The notes beneath the pieces were generated by a model that saw only the letters and a program-made list of their open reading frames with translations, was not told where the DNA came from and did no database searches. Below are positions 27,741 through 36,744 of a DNA stretch of 64,000 nt, piece after piece (position 1 is the stretch's first letter; the number at the start of each line of letters is the position of its first letter). A program made the translations under genes and the position numbers. Source of the DNA: Seohaeicola saemankumensis (GTDB lineage Bacteria; Pseudomonadota; Alphaproteobacteria; Rhodobacterales; Rhodobacteraceae); contig NZ_JBHTKR010000007.1 in NCBI RefSeq assembly GCF_042678485.1, positions 124,001 through 188,000 of the forward strand, in the 5' to 3' direction.

Positions 27741-27829
27741 ACCCCGCGCGCCGCGCCCGCAAGGCAGGCTCTTCCAACCCGCAAGGGCATGCGATACTGC
27801 CTGTGCATCTGCTTGAAAGGCTGCCCGCC

Positions 27830-29410
27830 ATGAAACCTATCCGCCTGATCGCCGGCTTCATGACCGTGGGGCTCTGGACCCTCGCCAGCCGCGTTCTGGG
27901 TTTCGTGCGCGACGCGATGATTCTGGCCTACCTTGGCACCGGCCCCGCCTACGAGGCTTTCGTCGTGGCCTTCCGCCTTCCCAACATGTTCCGTCGCTTC
28001 TTTGCCGAGGGCGCGTTCAACATGGCCTTCGTGCCGATGTTCTCGAAGAAATACGAGGCCGGAGAGGATGCACAGGGCTTTGCCGAAAATGCCTTTTCGG
28101 GTCTTGCGTCGGTCCTGATCGTGCTGACGCTGGTCGCACAGCTGTGCATGCCATGGCTGATCTACGGCATGGCCAGCGGATTTGCCGGTCAGGAACAGTT
28201 CGCGCTTTCGGTCGAATTCGGACGGATCGTCTTTCCCTATATCCTGTTCGTCTCTCTGGCGGCGCTTCTGTCCGGGGTGCTGAATGCCACGGGGCGCTTC
28301 GCCGCCGCCGCCGCGGCGCCGGTCCTGTTGAACGTGATCCTCATCGCGGCGATGACCCTGGCCGCCTTTGCGGGCCTCGATACCGCTTTCACCGCCTTTT
28401 CCGGGCTCGATGTGGGGACAGCGCTGATCTGGGGCATCCCCTTCGCCGGTGTCGCGCAGCTGGCCCTGGTCTGGTATGCGGCGCGCCAGGCGGGGTTTGC
28501 CCTGATGCCCCGCCGCCCGCGCTGGACACCCGAGATGCGGCGACTCGTACGTATCGCCATTCCGGCCGCGCTGGCCGGGGGTGTCGTGCAGGTCAATCTT
28601 CTGGTCGGCCAGCAGGTCGCCAGTTATTTCGACCGGGCCGTCGGCTGGCTCTATGCGGCTGACAGGCTGTACCAGCTGCCGCTGGGTGTCGTGGGCATCG
28701 CCATCGGCGTGGTGCTGCTGCCCGATCTGTCCCGTCGGCTGGCGGCAGATGACGCGGCAGGCGGGCGCAATGCGCTCAGCCGCGCCGCCGAGATCTCGCT
28801 GGCGCTGACGATCCCTGCCGCCGTGGCCCTGGTGGTCGTGCCGCTGCCGCTTGTCTCGGTCCTGTTCGAACGCGGGGCCACCACATCCGACGATAGCGCC
28901 GCCATCGCCATGGCAGTCGCGGTCTATGGGCTGGGGCTGCCCGCCTTCGTGGTGCAGAAGATCCTGCAGCCGCTGTATTTCGCGCGTGAGGATACGCGCA
29001 GCCCGTTCCGTTATGCGGTCGTGGCCATGGTCGTGAACGCGGTACTTGCCATCGGGCTTGCGCCCGTGATCGGCTGGATCGCCTGCGCCATCGCCACCAC
29101 GCTGGCCGCCTGGGTGATGGTGGCGCTGCTGGCGCGCGGGACACGCCCGATGGGCGAGGTCGCGCGGTTCGACGCGCGGTTTCACGGGCGGATCTGGCGG
29201 ATTATCGGGGCTTCGGTCGCGATGGGCGCCGCGCTCTGGCTGGCTACGGTCTGGATGTCGCCCTTCTTTGCGATGGCCGGATGGCGCTACCTGGCGCTGC
29301 TCGGGCTGATCCTGATCGGCATCGTCAGCTATTTCGGAATTGGCCAGCTGATCGGCGCCTTCCGCCTGGGCGAGTTCCGCCGCGCCTTCCAGCGCGGTGG
29401 CAGCGCCTGA
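27830..29410 (+). CDS. murJ: Murein biosynthesis integral membrane protein MurJ (lipid II flippase)
   Basis: Flips lipid II across the inner membrane for cell wall synthesis. 526 residues from ATG 27830 with GAAAGG nine bases upstream; the frame is open further 5' but that part is not conserved. About 14 membrane segments. Signatures: TLASRVLGFVRDAMILAYLG, ANMFRRFFAEGAFN-like FRLPNMFRRFFAEGAF, and YAADRLYQLPLGVVGIAIG. Downstream of glnD, as in many alphaproteobacteria. Confidence 0.95.
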   Translation: MKPIRLIAGFMTVGLWTLASRVLGFVRDAMILAYLGTGPAYEAFVVAFRLPNMFRRFFAEGAFNMAFVPMFSKKYEAGEDAQGFAENAFSGLASVLIVLTLVAQLCMPWLIYGMASGFAGQEQFALSVEFGRIVFPYILFVSLAALLSGVLNATGRFAAAAAAPVLLNVILIAAMTLAAFAGLDTAFTAFSGLDVGTALIWGIPFAGVAQLALVWYAARQAGFALMPRRPRWTPEMRRLVRIAIPAALAGGVVQVNLLVGQQVASYFDRAVGWLYAADRLYQLPLGVVGIAIGVVLLPDLSRRLAADDAAGGRNALSRAAEISLALTIPAAVALVVVPLPLVSVLFERGATTSDDSAAIAMAVAVYGLGLPAFVVQKILQPLYFAREDTRSPFRYAVVAMVVNAVLAIGLAPVIGWIACAIATTLAAWVMVALLARGTRPMGEVARFDARFHGRIWRIIGASVAMGAALWLATVWMSPFFAMAGWRYLALLGLILIGIVSYFGIGQLIGAFRLGEFRRAFQRGGSA

Positions 29411-29414
29411 TCCC

Positions 29415-30056
29415 TCAACCCGCAGTCGCGGCCAGCAAGGCAATCACCTTGTCATCGTCCACCTGGTCGAAAACGGCGTAATGCGCGCCGACCGCCATGA
29501 AACTGGCGGGTTGCAGCAGGCAGATCACATCGTCGGCCAGTGGCGCAAGTTGCGCCAGCGCCTCGGGCGGGGCGACCGGCACGGCCAGCACAAGTCGCGC
29601 CGGGCCCTGCCGCCTGACAGACCGCAGCGCCACCCTGATCGTGGCCCCGGTCGCGATCCCGTCATCCACGATGATTGCCGTGCGCCCGGCGAGGGGCACA
29701 GGATCGCGGCCAGCCAGATAAACGCCCCGCCGTCGCGCGATCTCGGCCAGGGCAGGCTCGGCAAGCTTGACGATATCCAGCCGGTTGTAGCCCGCGTGCC
29801 GCGCGATGTCCTCGTTCACTTCCAGATCCGGGCGTGGTCCATCCACAACGGCACCCAGCGCCACCTCGGGCTGGCTTGGCAAGCCGATCTTGCGCACCAT
29901 GACAAGATCCACCGGCGCCTTCAGGACGCGGGCCACCTCGACCGCCACGGGCACCCCGCCCCGTGGCAGCGCCAGAACAACCGGATCCTCCAGATCAAGT
30001 GCGGCCACGGCCACGGCCAGCTGTCGCCCTGCATCCGTCCGATCGGCAAAACGCAT
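29415..30056 (-). CDS. Phosphoribosyltransferase family protein
   Basis: 213 residues with a type I phosphoribosyltransferase fold: the PRPP-binding loop is IIVDDGIATGAT, with LALPRGGVPVAVEVA near the N-terminus. The ATG at 30056 has GGGGAGG six bases upstream; an ATG 15 bases earlier overlaps that site. Such stand-alone proteins are often annotated as putative phosphoribosyltransferases of unknown substrate. It converges on murJ with four bases between stops. Confidence 0.82.
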   Translation of the reverse strand: MRFADRTDAGRQLAVAVAALDLEDPVVLALPRGGVPVAVEVARVLKAPVDLVMVRKIGLPSQPEVALGAVVDGPRPDLEVNEDIARHAGYNRLDIVKLAEPALAEIARRRGVYLAGRDPVPLAGRTAIIVDDGIATGATIRVALRSVRRQGPARLVLAVPVAPPEALAQLAPLADDVICLLQPASFMAVGAHYAVFDQVDDDKVIALLAATAG

Positions 30057-30128
30057 CGCATACCTCCCCAAAGGGGCTGCGGCCGGGACAAAGCCAGTCC
30101 GACCCGCCCGCAGGCAGTCTAGCCGATT

Positions 30129-30166
30129 CTGTTTCTTCTTGCTGCAAATATCCCCGCGCGGAGCGC
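30129..30166 (-). repeat. Dispersed palindromic element, copy A (38 bp)
   Basis: Minus-strand reading begins GCGCTCCGCGCGGGGATA and contains GGATATTT-N3-GCAAGAAGA. It is identical over 38 bases to copy B at 39635-39672 and shares the core with copies inside xdhA and xdhB. It lies just downstream of the rhomboid gene, in the same orientation as that gene. Confidence 0.92.
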
Positions 30167-30189
30167 TTCCGCCCTGCGCCGGGTCGACA

Positions 30190-30894
30190 TCAGTCGTGGC
30201 GCAGTCTTTCCCTCAGCCGGGCAAACCCGCCCGGGCTGACCACGAAGGACAGCGCGAAGCCAAAGACGAATCCCGACAGGTCCGCGATCCAGTCGCGGCT
30301 GCCGCCGAACAGGATGCCGAAGACAAGCTGGATCCCCATCAGAAAGGCGATCAGCGTGAACGCGCGGATCTGCGGCCCGCCCTCCTGCCCAAGCCTGAGC
30401 CACAGCAGATAGGTGAAGGCGCCGATCAGGCCATAGACCCCGGGAAAGGCCCCCAGCAGCGGAATCGGCGATCCTGCCAGCAGACCATAGATCAGCGCGC
30501 CACCGACGGAGGACCCGAAAAACACCGCCAGAACGGCCCAGCCCCGAAACACTTCGCCCACGAATTTGCCCAGCGCCAGCAGCATGACAGCGGCAAACAG
30601 CGCATGGGTGAAACTGCCGTGGATGAAGGGATAGGTCACGAACCTGGCCAGATGCTCGGTCGGCCAGCGGCCGTTGGTCAACATCCACTGGAAGATTTCG
30701 GCCGAGAACGCATAGCCCTGGATTGCGCCCAGGCGCCATCCGATGGCCTGCGGTCCGCCGACGATGCCCTGCGCGCCCAGGCTGAACAGCGCCTCGATGC
30801 CCATGACCACCGCAAAAAGCGCGATGACCACCCGCGGCAGCGGATTGATGGGGCTGGGGTTGAAGCCACCCTGGCTCTGACGGTGAGGTTGCAT
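30190..30894 (-). CDS. Rhomboid-family membrane protein lacking the catalytic residues
   Basis: 234 residues, about six membrane segments. The start M-Q-P-H-R-Q is preferred over an ATG 174 bases upstream that would run into trpS. The TM2 region has the rhomboid His pair (H92 and H97 in FIHGSFTHALF) and a GxxxG-rich core. The usual GxSG serine loop reads G-A-F-P-G (148-152), with no Ser; the usual AHxxG reads A-D-L-S-G (204-208), with Asp for the catalytic His; the TM2 Asn is Ala. By sequence it is a pseudorhomboid, perhaps a chaperone-like membrane protein. Divergent from trpS. Confidence 0.8.
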   Translation of the reverse strand: MQPHRQSQGGFNPSPINPLPRVVIALFAVVMGIEALFSLGAQGIVGGPQAIGWRLGAIQGYAFSAEIFQWMLTNGRWPTEHLARFVTYPFIHGSFTHALFAAVMLLALGKFVGEVFRGWAVLAVFFGSSVGGALIYGLLAGSPIPLLGAFPGVYGLIGAFTYLLWLRLGQEGGPQIRAFTLIAFLMGIQLVFGILFGGSRDWIADLSGFVFGFALSFVVSPGGFARLRERLRHD

Positions 30895-30970
30895 GACGGA
30901 CCTTTGCTTGACGGGGCTCGGGGGCATGGGTAAGCCAGCCGCACCCATAAATCCAGACGGAGATGTCATC

Positions 30971-32017
30971 ATGGCGGATGCGGTCCACACGCAATCCAAC
31001 CCGAACGCGGCCTTCACCCCGCGCGTCTTCTCGGGGATCCAGCCCTCGGGCGGGTTGACCCTTGGCAATTACCTGGGCGCGATCAAGCGCTTCGTGCAGA
31101 TGCAGGACAGCGGCACGCCCACGATCTATTGCGTGGTCGACCTGCATGCCATCACCGTCTGGCAAGACCCCGCCGCGTTGCGGCGCCAGACCCGCGAGCT
31201 GACGGCGGGCTATATCGCCGCCGGTCTGGACCCGGCCAGGTCCATCCTTTTCAATCAAAGCCAGGTGCCCGAACACGCGCAACTGGCCTGGATCTTCAAC
31301 TGCGTCGCGCGCATGGGCTGGATGGGCCGGATGACCCAGTGGAAGGACAAGGCGGGCAAGAATGCCGAAAACGCCTCGCTGGGCCTGTTTGCCTACCCTG
31401 CGCTGATGGCCGCGGACATCCTGCTCTATCATGCGACGCATGTGCCGGTCGGCGAGGATCAGAAGCAGCATCTGGAACTGACCCGCGATGTGGCGGCCAA
31501 GTTCAACCACGATTACGGCGTCGATTTCTTTCCGATCACAGAGCCGGTGATCGAAGGGGCCGCCACCCGCGTCATGAGCCTGCGGGACGGATCGAAAAAG
31601 ATGTCGAAATCCGATCCGTCGGACGCAAGTCGCATCAACATGACCGATGATGCCGACACGATCGCCAAGAAGATCCGCAAGGCCAAGACCGACCCCGAGG
31701 CTTTGCCGTCGGAAGCCGCAGGGCTGGAGGGCCGCCCGGATGCGCGCAACCTGGTGAACATCTATGCCGCGCTGTCCGACAGCACGGTGGATGCGGTGCT
31801 GCGCGATGTGGGCGGCAAGCAGTTTTCCGAATTCAAGCCGATGCTGGCCGATCTGGCCGTGGCCAGGCTGTCACCCATCTCGACCGAGATGGCCCGGCTG
31901 ATGCAGGACCCGGCGGAAATCGACCGCATCCTGGGCGACGGTGCCGCCCGCGCCCGCGCGATCGCCAGCCCGATCCTGCAAAAGACCTACGAGATCGTGG
32001 GGATGATCCGCAGTTGA
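30971..32017 (+). CDS. trpS: Tryptophan--tRNA ligase
   Basis: Charges tRNA-Trp. 348 residues from ATG 30971 with GGAG about nine bases upstream. Class I signatures: PSGGLTLGNYLGAIK (HIGH equivalent), QSQVPEHAQLAWIFNC and KMSKS at about 210-214. Length is typical of bacterial TrpRS. The stop overlaps the next gene by one base (TGATG). Confidence 0.97.
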   Translation: MADAVHTQSNPNAAFTPRVFSGIQPSGGLTLGNYLGAIKRFVQMQDSGTPTIYCVVDLHAITVWQDPAALRRQTRELTAGYIAAGLDPARSILFNQSQVPEHAQLAWIFNCVARMGWMGRMTQWKDKAGKNAENASLGLFAYPALMAADILLYHATHVPVGEDQKQHLELTRDVAAKFNHDYGVDFFPITEPVIEGAATRVMSLRDGSKKMSKSDPSDASRINMTDDADTIAKKIRKAKTDPEALPSEAAGLEGRPDARNLVNIYAALSDSTVDAVLRDVGGKQFSEFKPMLADLAVARLSPISTEMARLMQDPAEIDRILGDGAARARAIASPILQKTYEIVGMIRS

Positions 32018-33120
32018 TGGCGGGCGGTGCGGTGCGCGGGCTGGCGCGGCTGCTGCTGACCGGCTTGATGATCGCATCCCTTGCGGTATCGGCAACCAAC
32101 CTGTCGGCGCTGGCGAAGGCGCCCGTCGGGGCGGCCTTCGTCGCACGTGGCACGGCCGGAATCGCGGCGGCGACCGAACATGCGCTGGCCGTGCACGCCA
32201 CCCCCGCAGCCGTTGCAGCCCGGCTTGATGCGCTTCTGGCCGAGGCGCCGCGCAACTGGCTGGCGATCGACGCGGTCACGGCGTTGGCGGCAGAGCGCGG
32301 GATCGCCCTGCCTGCCGACCTGCTGAACCGGCGCGCGGAGGCCTGGGACGAGGACAGCGGTTTGCGGACAGTGGCAGTCGCCTGCCTGCAGTGCATCCGG
32401 GATGCCGCGACGTGCGACATGACCCTTGTCCTGATGTGTCGCGCCCCGATCGAACTGTCGGCGGTCGGGGATCTGACCGGGGTGGTCAGAGGCGGGCTTG
32501 ATTACGTGGCCGGCCGCGAGGTGGACGAGGTCGAGGTCATCCTGTCGGTCGTCGGACTGACCGCCCTTGCTCTGGCGGCGTCAAGCGGTGGCGGCAGCCT
32601 GACGGTCAAGGCGGGGGCAAGCTTTGCCAAGCTGGCGAAATCCATGAAACGTCTTCCCGACGCGATCACGCGCCCCCTGATCCGCAGCTTTCGCGAAGGC
32701 GTGGCCTGGGACGGCATCAGCCAGGTGCGTCGCCTCGATGATCTGGTTGGCCTTCTGCGCCCCGACGTGATGCGCCCTGCCGCAAGGATCGCGGAAGACG
32801 CCGGACAGATGATCGGCAAGACCTCGGTCCGCGACGGGCTGCACCTGATGAAATATGTCGACGATCCTGCCGATCTGTCGCGCATGGCCCGCGCGTCGGA
32901 CGCGCTGGGTCCGCGGATGGTGGGCACGATCGAGGTTCTGGGCAAAAGCCGCGTGATGCGGCTGACCATGCGGATGGCCGATGAGGTCTGGCTGATCTTC
33001 AGCGGCCTGATCGGAGCGTTGGCGGCGGCGCTGGCCCTGCTGCAATCCCTGATCTTTTCGGCCCTGTCCCGGCGGCTGCGCGGGTCCGGGCGAAAGCCCG
33101 GCCACCTGCGCGGGGCCTGA
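32017..33120 (+). CDS. Unknown membrane-associated protein following trpS
   Basis: 367 residues; not recognised. The N-terminus is a signal or membrane anchor (LARLLLTGLMIASLAVSA), a central hydrophobic segment follows DEVEVILSVVGLTALALA, and a C-terminal segment (IFSGLIGALAAALALLQSLIF) is followed by basic residues, giving perhaps three membrane passes. Three Cys lie in ACLQCIRDAATCDM. The ATG overlaps the trpS stop (TGATG); a TTG codon just before is the alternative. Codon use resembles its neighbours, so it is probably real and co-transcribed with trpS. Confidence 0.7.
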   Translation: MAGGAVRGLARLLLTGLMIASLAVSATNLSALAKAPVGAAFVARGTAGIAAATEHALAVHATPAAVAARLDALLAEAPRNWLAIDAVTALAAERGIALPADLLNRRAEAWDEDSGLRTVAVACLQCIRDAATCDMTLVLMCRAPIELSAVGDLTGVVRGGLDYVAGREVDEVEVILSVVGLTALALAASSGGGSLTVKAGASFAKLAKSMKRLPDAITRPLIRSFREGVAWDGISQVRRLDDLVGLLRPDVMRPAARIAEDAGQMIGKTSVRDGLHLMKYVDDPADLSRMARASDALGPRMVGTIEVLGKSRVMRLTMRMADEVWLIFSGLIGALAAALALLQSLIFSALSRRLRGSGRKPGHLRGA

Positions 33121-33137
33121 TGCCTGACGCCTGATGC

Positions 33138-33151
33138 TTGACGCAGGTCAA
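33138..33151. promoter_or_regulatory. FNR/FnrL-type binding site upstream of phaC
   Basis: TTGACGCAGGTCAA is a perfect TTGAY-N4-RTCAA palindrome, 53 bases upstream of the phaC start. FNR-family regulators (FnrL, Nnr/DnrR) use this consensus. No other box of this quality was noted in the window. Direct control of phaC is inferred from position. Confidence 0.65.
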
Positions 33152-33203
33152 AGCCGGTCGCGGACACGAGGGTTAGGATGGCTTTTTCGCATGGGGTGTC
33201 GAG

Positions 33204-35078
33204 ATGGCTGACAAAGGCGCAAAATCAGGTGTGACGCGGACAAGGGCGCCCAGGGCACCCGGGGTGCCCAGGGCCCGCAAGGCCGCGCCTGCGCGTGATC
33301 CGCAGCTTCCGGCGGTGGTGCCTGCCGTCCCGACCATGGCGGCGCAGGATGAACGCCCCTCACACCCGCATCAGAACCTTGACCGCAGCGTCATGGCGGC
33401 AATGGCGCAGCTTACGGGCGGCGTGTCGCCCCATGCCGTCGCCGATGCCTGGACCGATTGGTGGCTGCACATGGCCCGCGCGCCGGGCCGACAGCTGGAG
33501 CTGATCGAAAAGGCCCAGCAGAACACGCTCAGGCTGATGCAGCACGCAGCGGCCGAGATGACCGGCAAGGCCCAGGACGCGCCATTCGCGCCCAAGGCCA
33601 ATGATACGCGATGGACCCATCCCGATTGGGCCAAGCCGCCTTTCAGCCAATGGCAACAAGGCTTTCTGGCCCTGCAGGACTGGTGGGACCATGCCACCGA
33701 TGATCTGCGCGGCCTGCGCCACAAAAGCGCGGAACGCACCGGGTTCATGATCAGGCAGATGCTGGATACGGTCGCGCCCTCGAACTTTCCGGCCCTGAAC
33801 CCCGGGATCATCGAAAAGACGCTGCAGACCCGTGGCCAGAACCTGACCGAAGGGGCGGCACATCTTGCCGCCGATGTGGTTCAGACGTTGACGCAAGCGA
33901 AACGCCCGATCCCGGAAGAGTTCGCATTGGGAAAGCACCTGGCCTGTACCCCCGGCAAGGTCGTCTACCGCAACGATATCATGGAGCTGATCCAGTACAG
34001 CCCCCAGACCGACCTGGTGCATCCTGAACCGGTTCTGATCGTGCCTGCCTGGATCATGAAATACTATATTCTGGATCTTTCCCCGGAAAACTCGCTGATC
34101 CGTCACCTGGTCGCGCAGGGCTTCACGGTTTTCTGCATCTCCTGGTGCAACCCCACCGCCGACCAGGCGGATCTTTCGCTGGAGGATTACCGCAAGCGCG
34201 GCGTTCTGGCGGCGCTGGATGCAATCAACGCGATCGTGCCGGGGCGACAAGTGCATGCCAACGGCTATTGCTTGGGCGGCACGATGCTTGCGATCGCGGC
34301 TGCCAGCATGGCGCGCGATGGTGATGACAGGCTGGCTTCGGTCACGCTGATGGCGGCACAGGTCGATTTCATCGAAGCGGGTGAGCTGTTGCTGTTTCTG
34401 GATGAAAGCCAGGTTGCATTCCTCGAGGACATGATGTGGGAACAGGGCTATCTGGACCGGCCCCAGATGGCACGCACCTTTGCCGCGATCCGGGCCGAAG
34501 ACCTGATCTATACCCGCGCCGTGCGGCGCTATTTCCTGGGGATCGAGGATCTGCCTTCGGATATCACGGTCTGGAATGGCGACACGACGCGGATGCCCGC
34601 CCGGATGCATTCGGAATATCTGCGCGGGATCTTCCTTGAAAACCGGATCACGGCCGGGCGCTTTGCCGTCGAAGGCAAGGTGATCGCGCTCAAGGATATC
34701 ACCGCGCCGATGTTCGTGGTGGCGACCGAAAGCGATCACATCGCGCCTTGGCGGTCAGTCTACAAGACGCAGCTTTTCACCGATAATGATCTGACCTTCG
34801 TGCTGACGAAGGGCGGGCACAATGGCGGCATCCTCAGCGAACCGGGGCACAAGGGGCGGCACTACCGCATCAGCCACCGCCGAGCGGGCGCGCCTTACAT
34901 GGGGCCGGACAGCTGGCTGAAGGGGCATGACCCACGGCCCGGATCGTGGTGGCAGGAATGGACCTGCTGGCTGGAGCAGAACAGCGGGGCACAAGTGGCG
35001 CCGCCGGCGATGGGCGCGCGGGACAAGGGCTATCCTGCCCTGTGCGATGCGCCCGGAACCTATATCCACCAGGGTTGA
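33204..35078 (+). CDS. phaC: Class I polyhydroxyalkanoate synthase
   Basis: Polymerises 3-hydroxyacyl-CoA into storage polyester granules. 624 residues. The nucleophile is the Cys of the lipase-like box G-Y-C-L-G-G (C356); the catalytic His is in KGGHNGG (H539), and the Asp lies in the WNGD segment between. An N-terminal low-complexity Arg/Pro/Ala region (about 10-35) precedes the PhaC N-domain (DWWLHMARAPGRQL). No phasin, phaA, phaB or phaZ is in the window. Single gene with an FNR-type box just upstream, suggesting oxygen-linked control. Confidence 0.9.
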   Translation: MADKGAKSGVTRTRAPRAPGVPRARKAAPARDPQLPAVVPAVPTMAAQDERPSHPHQNLDRSVMAAMAQLTGGVSPHAVADAWTDWWLHMARAPGRQLELIEKAQQNTLRLMQHAAAEMTGKAQDAPFAPKANDTRWTHPDWAKPPFSQWQQGFLALQDWWDHATDDLRGLRHKSAERTGFMIRQMLDTVAPSNFPALNPGIIEKTLQTRGQNLTEGAAHLAADVVQTLTQAKRPIPEEFALGKHLACTPGKVVYRNDIMELIQYSPQTDLVHPEPVLIVPAWIMKYYILDLSPENSLIRHLVAQGFTVFCISWCNPTADQADLSLEDYRKRGVLAALDAINAIVPGRQVHANGYCLGGTMLAIAAASMARDGDDRLASVTLMAAQVDFIEAGELLLFLDESQVAFLEDMMWEQGYLDRPQMARTFAAIRAEDLIYTRAVRRYFLGIEDLPSDITVWNGDTTRMPARMHSEYLRGIFLENRITAGRFAVEGKVIALKDITAPMFVVATESDHIAPWRSVYKTQLFTDNDLTFVLTKGGHNGGILSEPGHKGRHYRISHRRAGAPYMGPDSWLKGHDPRPGSWWQEWTCWLEQNSGAQVAPPAMGARDKGYPALCDAPGTYIHQG

Positions 35079-35124
35079 GGCCCGGGCGAGCCGGCATTTG
35101 CACAGGCTGTCCGACCGGCGCGGG

Positions 35125-35700
35125 TCAGATCAGCCGCACCTGGGTGCCGACTTTGGCCAGGCTGTAAAGCTCTGCGATATGCTGGTTGTAAAGCCCGATG
35201 CAGCCATCGGACGAGGCGCGCCCGATCTTGCGCGTATCATGGGTGCCGTGGATCAGGTAATACTGCCACCCGAGGTAAAGCGCATGCGTGCCCAGCGGAT
35301 TGCCTGGCCCCGCCGCGACCGTGACAGGCAAGCCGGGATCGCGTTCCCGCATCGAGGGTGTCGGCGTCCAGGTCGGCCCCACGCGGGTGCGTACGATCCG
35401 CGTATGCCCCAGGCGCGTCAGGTCATCGCTGGCGGGCACGGAGCTTGGGTAAAGCCTGTAGATGCTTTCGTCCTCGGACCAGAAATGCAGCGCGCGCGAA
35501 CGGGTATCGGCCAGGATCACGCCATTCTCAAGGGTTTCGAAATGATCCTGCCAGCGCATCATGCGGAACGACGACAGGTTGTTGCGGACCCCCTGTCCAT
35601 CCGGCCGGGTCTGCGGGTCTTGTGCGGCCCCGGCACGCCCGGCCAGCAGCGCGGCCGCGCCGCCGGCCAGCAGGGTCCGTCTTGTCCATTGATGTGTCAT
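35125..35700 (-). CDS. L,D-transpeptidase (YkuD domain), Tat-exported
   Basis: Periplasmic enzyme forming 3-3 peptidoglycan cross-links or anchoring proteins. 191 residues from ATG 35700, which has GGAGG close upstream. A twin-arginine signal (TRRTLLAGGAAALLAG) precedes an AxA site. The YkuD active site is visible as HGTHDTRK followed by ASSDGCIGLYN, with Cys the nucleophile. Target (cross-link or lipoprotein attachment) cannot be read from the sequence. Confidence 0.9.
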   Translation of the reverse strand: MTHQWTRRTLLAGGAAALLAGRAGAAQDPQTRPDGQGVRNNLSSFRMMRWQDHFETLENGVILADTRSRALHFWSEDESIYRLYPSSVPASDDLTRLGHTRIVRTRVGPTWTPTPSMRERDPGLPVTVAAGPGNPLGTHALYLGWQYYLIHGTHDTRKIGRASSDGCIGLYNQHIAELYSLAKVGTQVRLI

Positions 35701-35931
35701 CCTGCCTCCTTCGGGCTGCCCTGGCCCTGTGTTGTCATGGTGGGGTCCCGCCGCCGGCCGGACCCGCGCCCTGTGAGCCCCAACAGGACCGAAATCGCAA
35801 ATCACGATGCCGCGCGGCGCGCGTTATCGCCCGTTCCCACATCTGCACCCGTGCACAAGAGCGGTGCAGCAATCGGACTTATCGGAAGGGCCTGAAGGGC
35901 TTATTCTGGTGCCAGAACAGGAGATCACGAC

Positions 35932-36420
35932 ATGGTCGATTACAGCACCCATCCCGAAACCCGCATCGGACATATTCACCTCAAGGTGGCGGATCTGGAG
36001 CGCGCCATTGCCTTTTACCGCGACGTGATGGGCTTTGCCCTGCAACAGCGCTATGGCGATCAGGCCGCCTTTCTGGCGGCGGGCGGCTATCATCACCATA
36101 TCGGGCTGAACACCTGGGAAAGCCGCGGCGGCGTCGCGGCCCCGCATGGGCACACGGGGCTTTATCACACCGCTTTCCTCTACCCTGACCGCGCTTCGCT
36201 GGGGGCGGCGCTGGCGCAGGTGCTCGAGGCCGGGGTGGAGCTTGACGGCGCCGCCGATCACGGCGTGTCCGAGGCGGTCTATTTTCGCGACCCCGATGGC
36301 AACGGGATCGAGATCTACCGCGACCGTGCGCCCGAAGACTGGCCGCGCAATGCCGAGGGGCAGCTGGAGATGGTCAACAAAAGGCTGGATCTGAACGCCC
36401 TGCTGGCCGAGGCGCGCTGA
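35932..36420 (+). CDS. VOC family (glyoxalase/dioxygenase-like) protein
   Basis: 162 residues with two half-domains of the vicinal oxygen chelate fold. The N-terminal half has IGHIHLKVADLERAIAFYRD with His as probable metal ligand; the C-terminal half has ADHGVSEAVYFRDPDGNGIEIY with His and Glu ligands. It resembles the catechol 2,3-dioxygenase-like group rather than glyoxalase I. AGGAG precedes the ATG by about eight bases. Substrate unknown. Confidence 0.85.
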   Translation: MVDYSTHPETRIGHIHLKVADLERAIAFYRDVMGFALQQRYGDQAAFLAAGGYHHHIGLNTWESRGGVAAPHGHTGLYHTAFLYPDRASLGAALAQVLEAGVELDGAADHGVSEAVYFRDPDGNGIEIYRDRAPEDWPRNAEGQLEMVNKRLDLNALLAEAR

Positions 36421-36630
36421 CCCCTGTGGCCCAGAGGTTGCGGGATGCCGGAAAAACGCGCCGTGAGTGCCATGAAAATGACTAGTCGCCATGCAATCGT
36501 CGCGTCACGTGCCTGACAGGCAGGGACTTGCGTGTCGCGCCTGTCATTGGTGCCGTTGTGTAACGCGTGCGGCCCTATTCGGGTGTCTTTGACGGTCTGA
36601 TTGTTCACTTGGATTTCTCAGCATATGACG

Positions 36631-36655
36631 CCCGGCCCCTATCCCTTGGGCCGGG
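36631..36655 (+). terminator. Possible terminator hairpin
   Basis: 8-bp GC-rich stem CCCGGCCC / GGGCCGGG with loop CTATCCCTT, extendable by A-C-G / T-G-T with one G-U pair, then GTATTTC. The T-run is short and it lies 210 bases after the VOC stop, so it could instead be a structured leader element. Confidence 0.35.
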
Positions 36656-36716
36656 TGTATTTCATGAAACGGTCCGGCGCGCCCCCCATGCGGGCAAAAC
36701 CGACGGCTCTTGCGTC

Positions 36717-36744
36717 TTTACCCGAACGGCCCTGCTGGTACAGT
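36717..36744 (+). promoter_or_regulatory. Possible sigma-70 promoter for the DUF2157 operon
   Basis: TTTACC, 16-base spacer, TACAGT. Placed about 60 bases before the start codon. Two mismatches in the -35 and two in the -10, so only suggestive. Confidence 0.35.

Noticed and set aside
24688..27861. 1057-codon minus-strand open frame opposite glnD
   Set aside because: The plus strand has all GlnD motifs. The antisense frame has no recognisable domain and unlikely composition.
27557..29443. Long minus-strand open frame opposite murJ
   Set aside because: It is His/Gln/Arg-rich with no family motifs, while the plus strand encodes a clear MurJ. It is an antisense shadow typical of GC-rich DNA.
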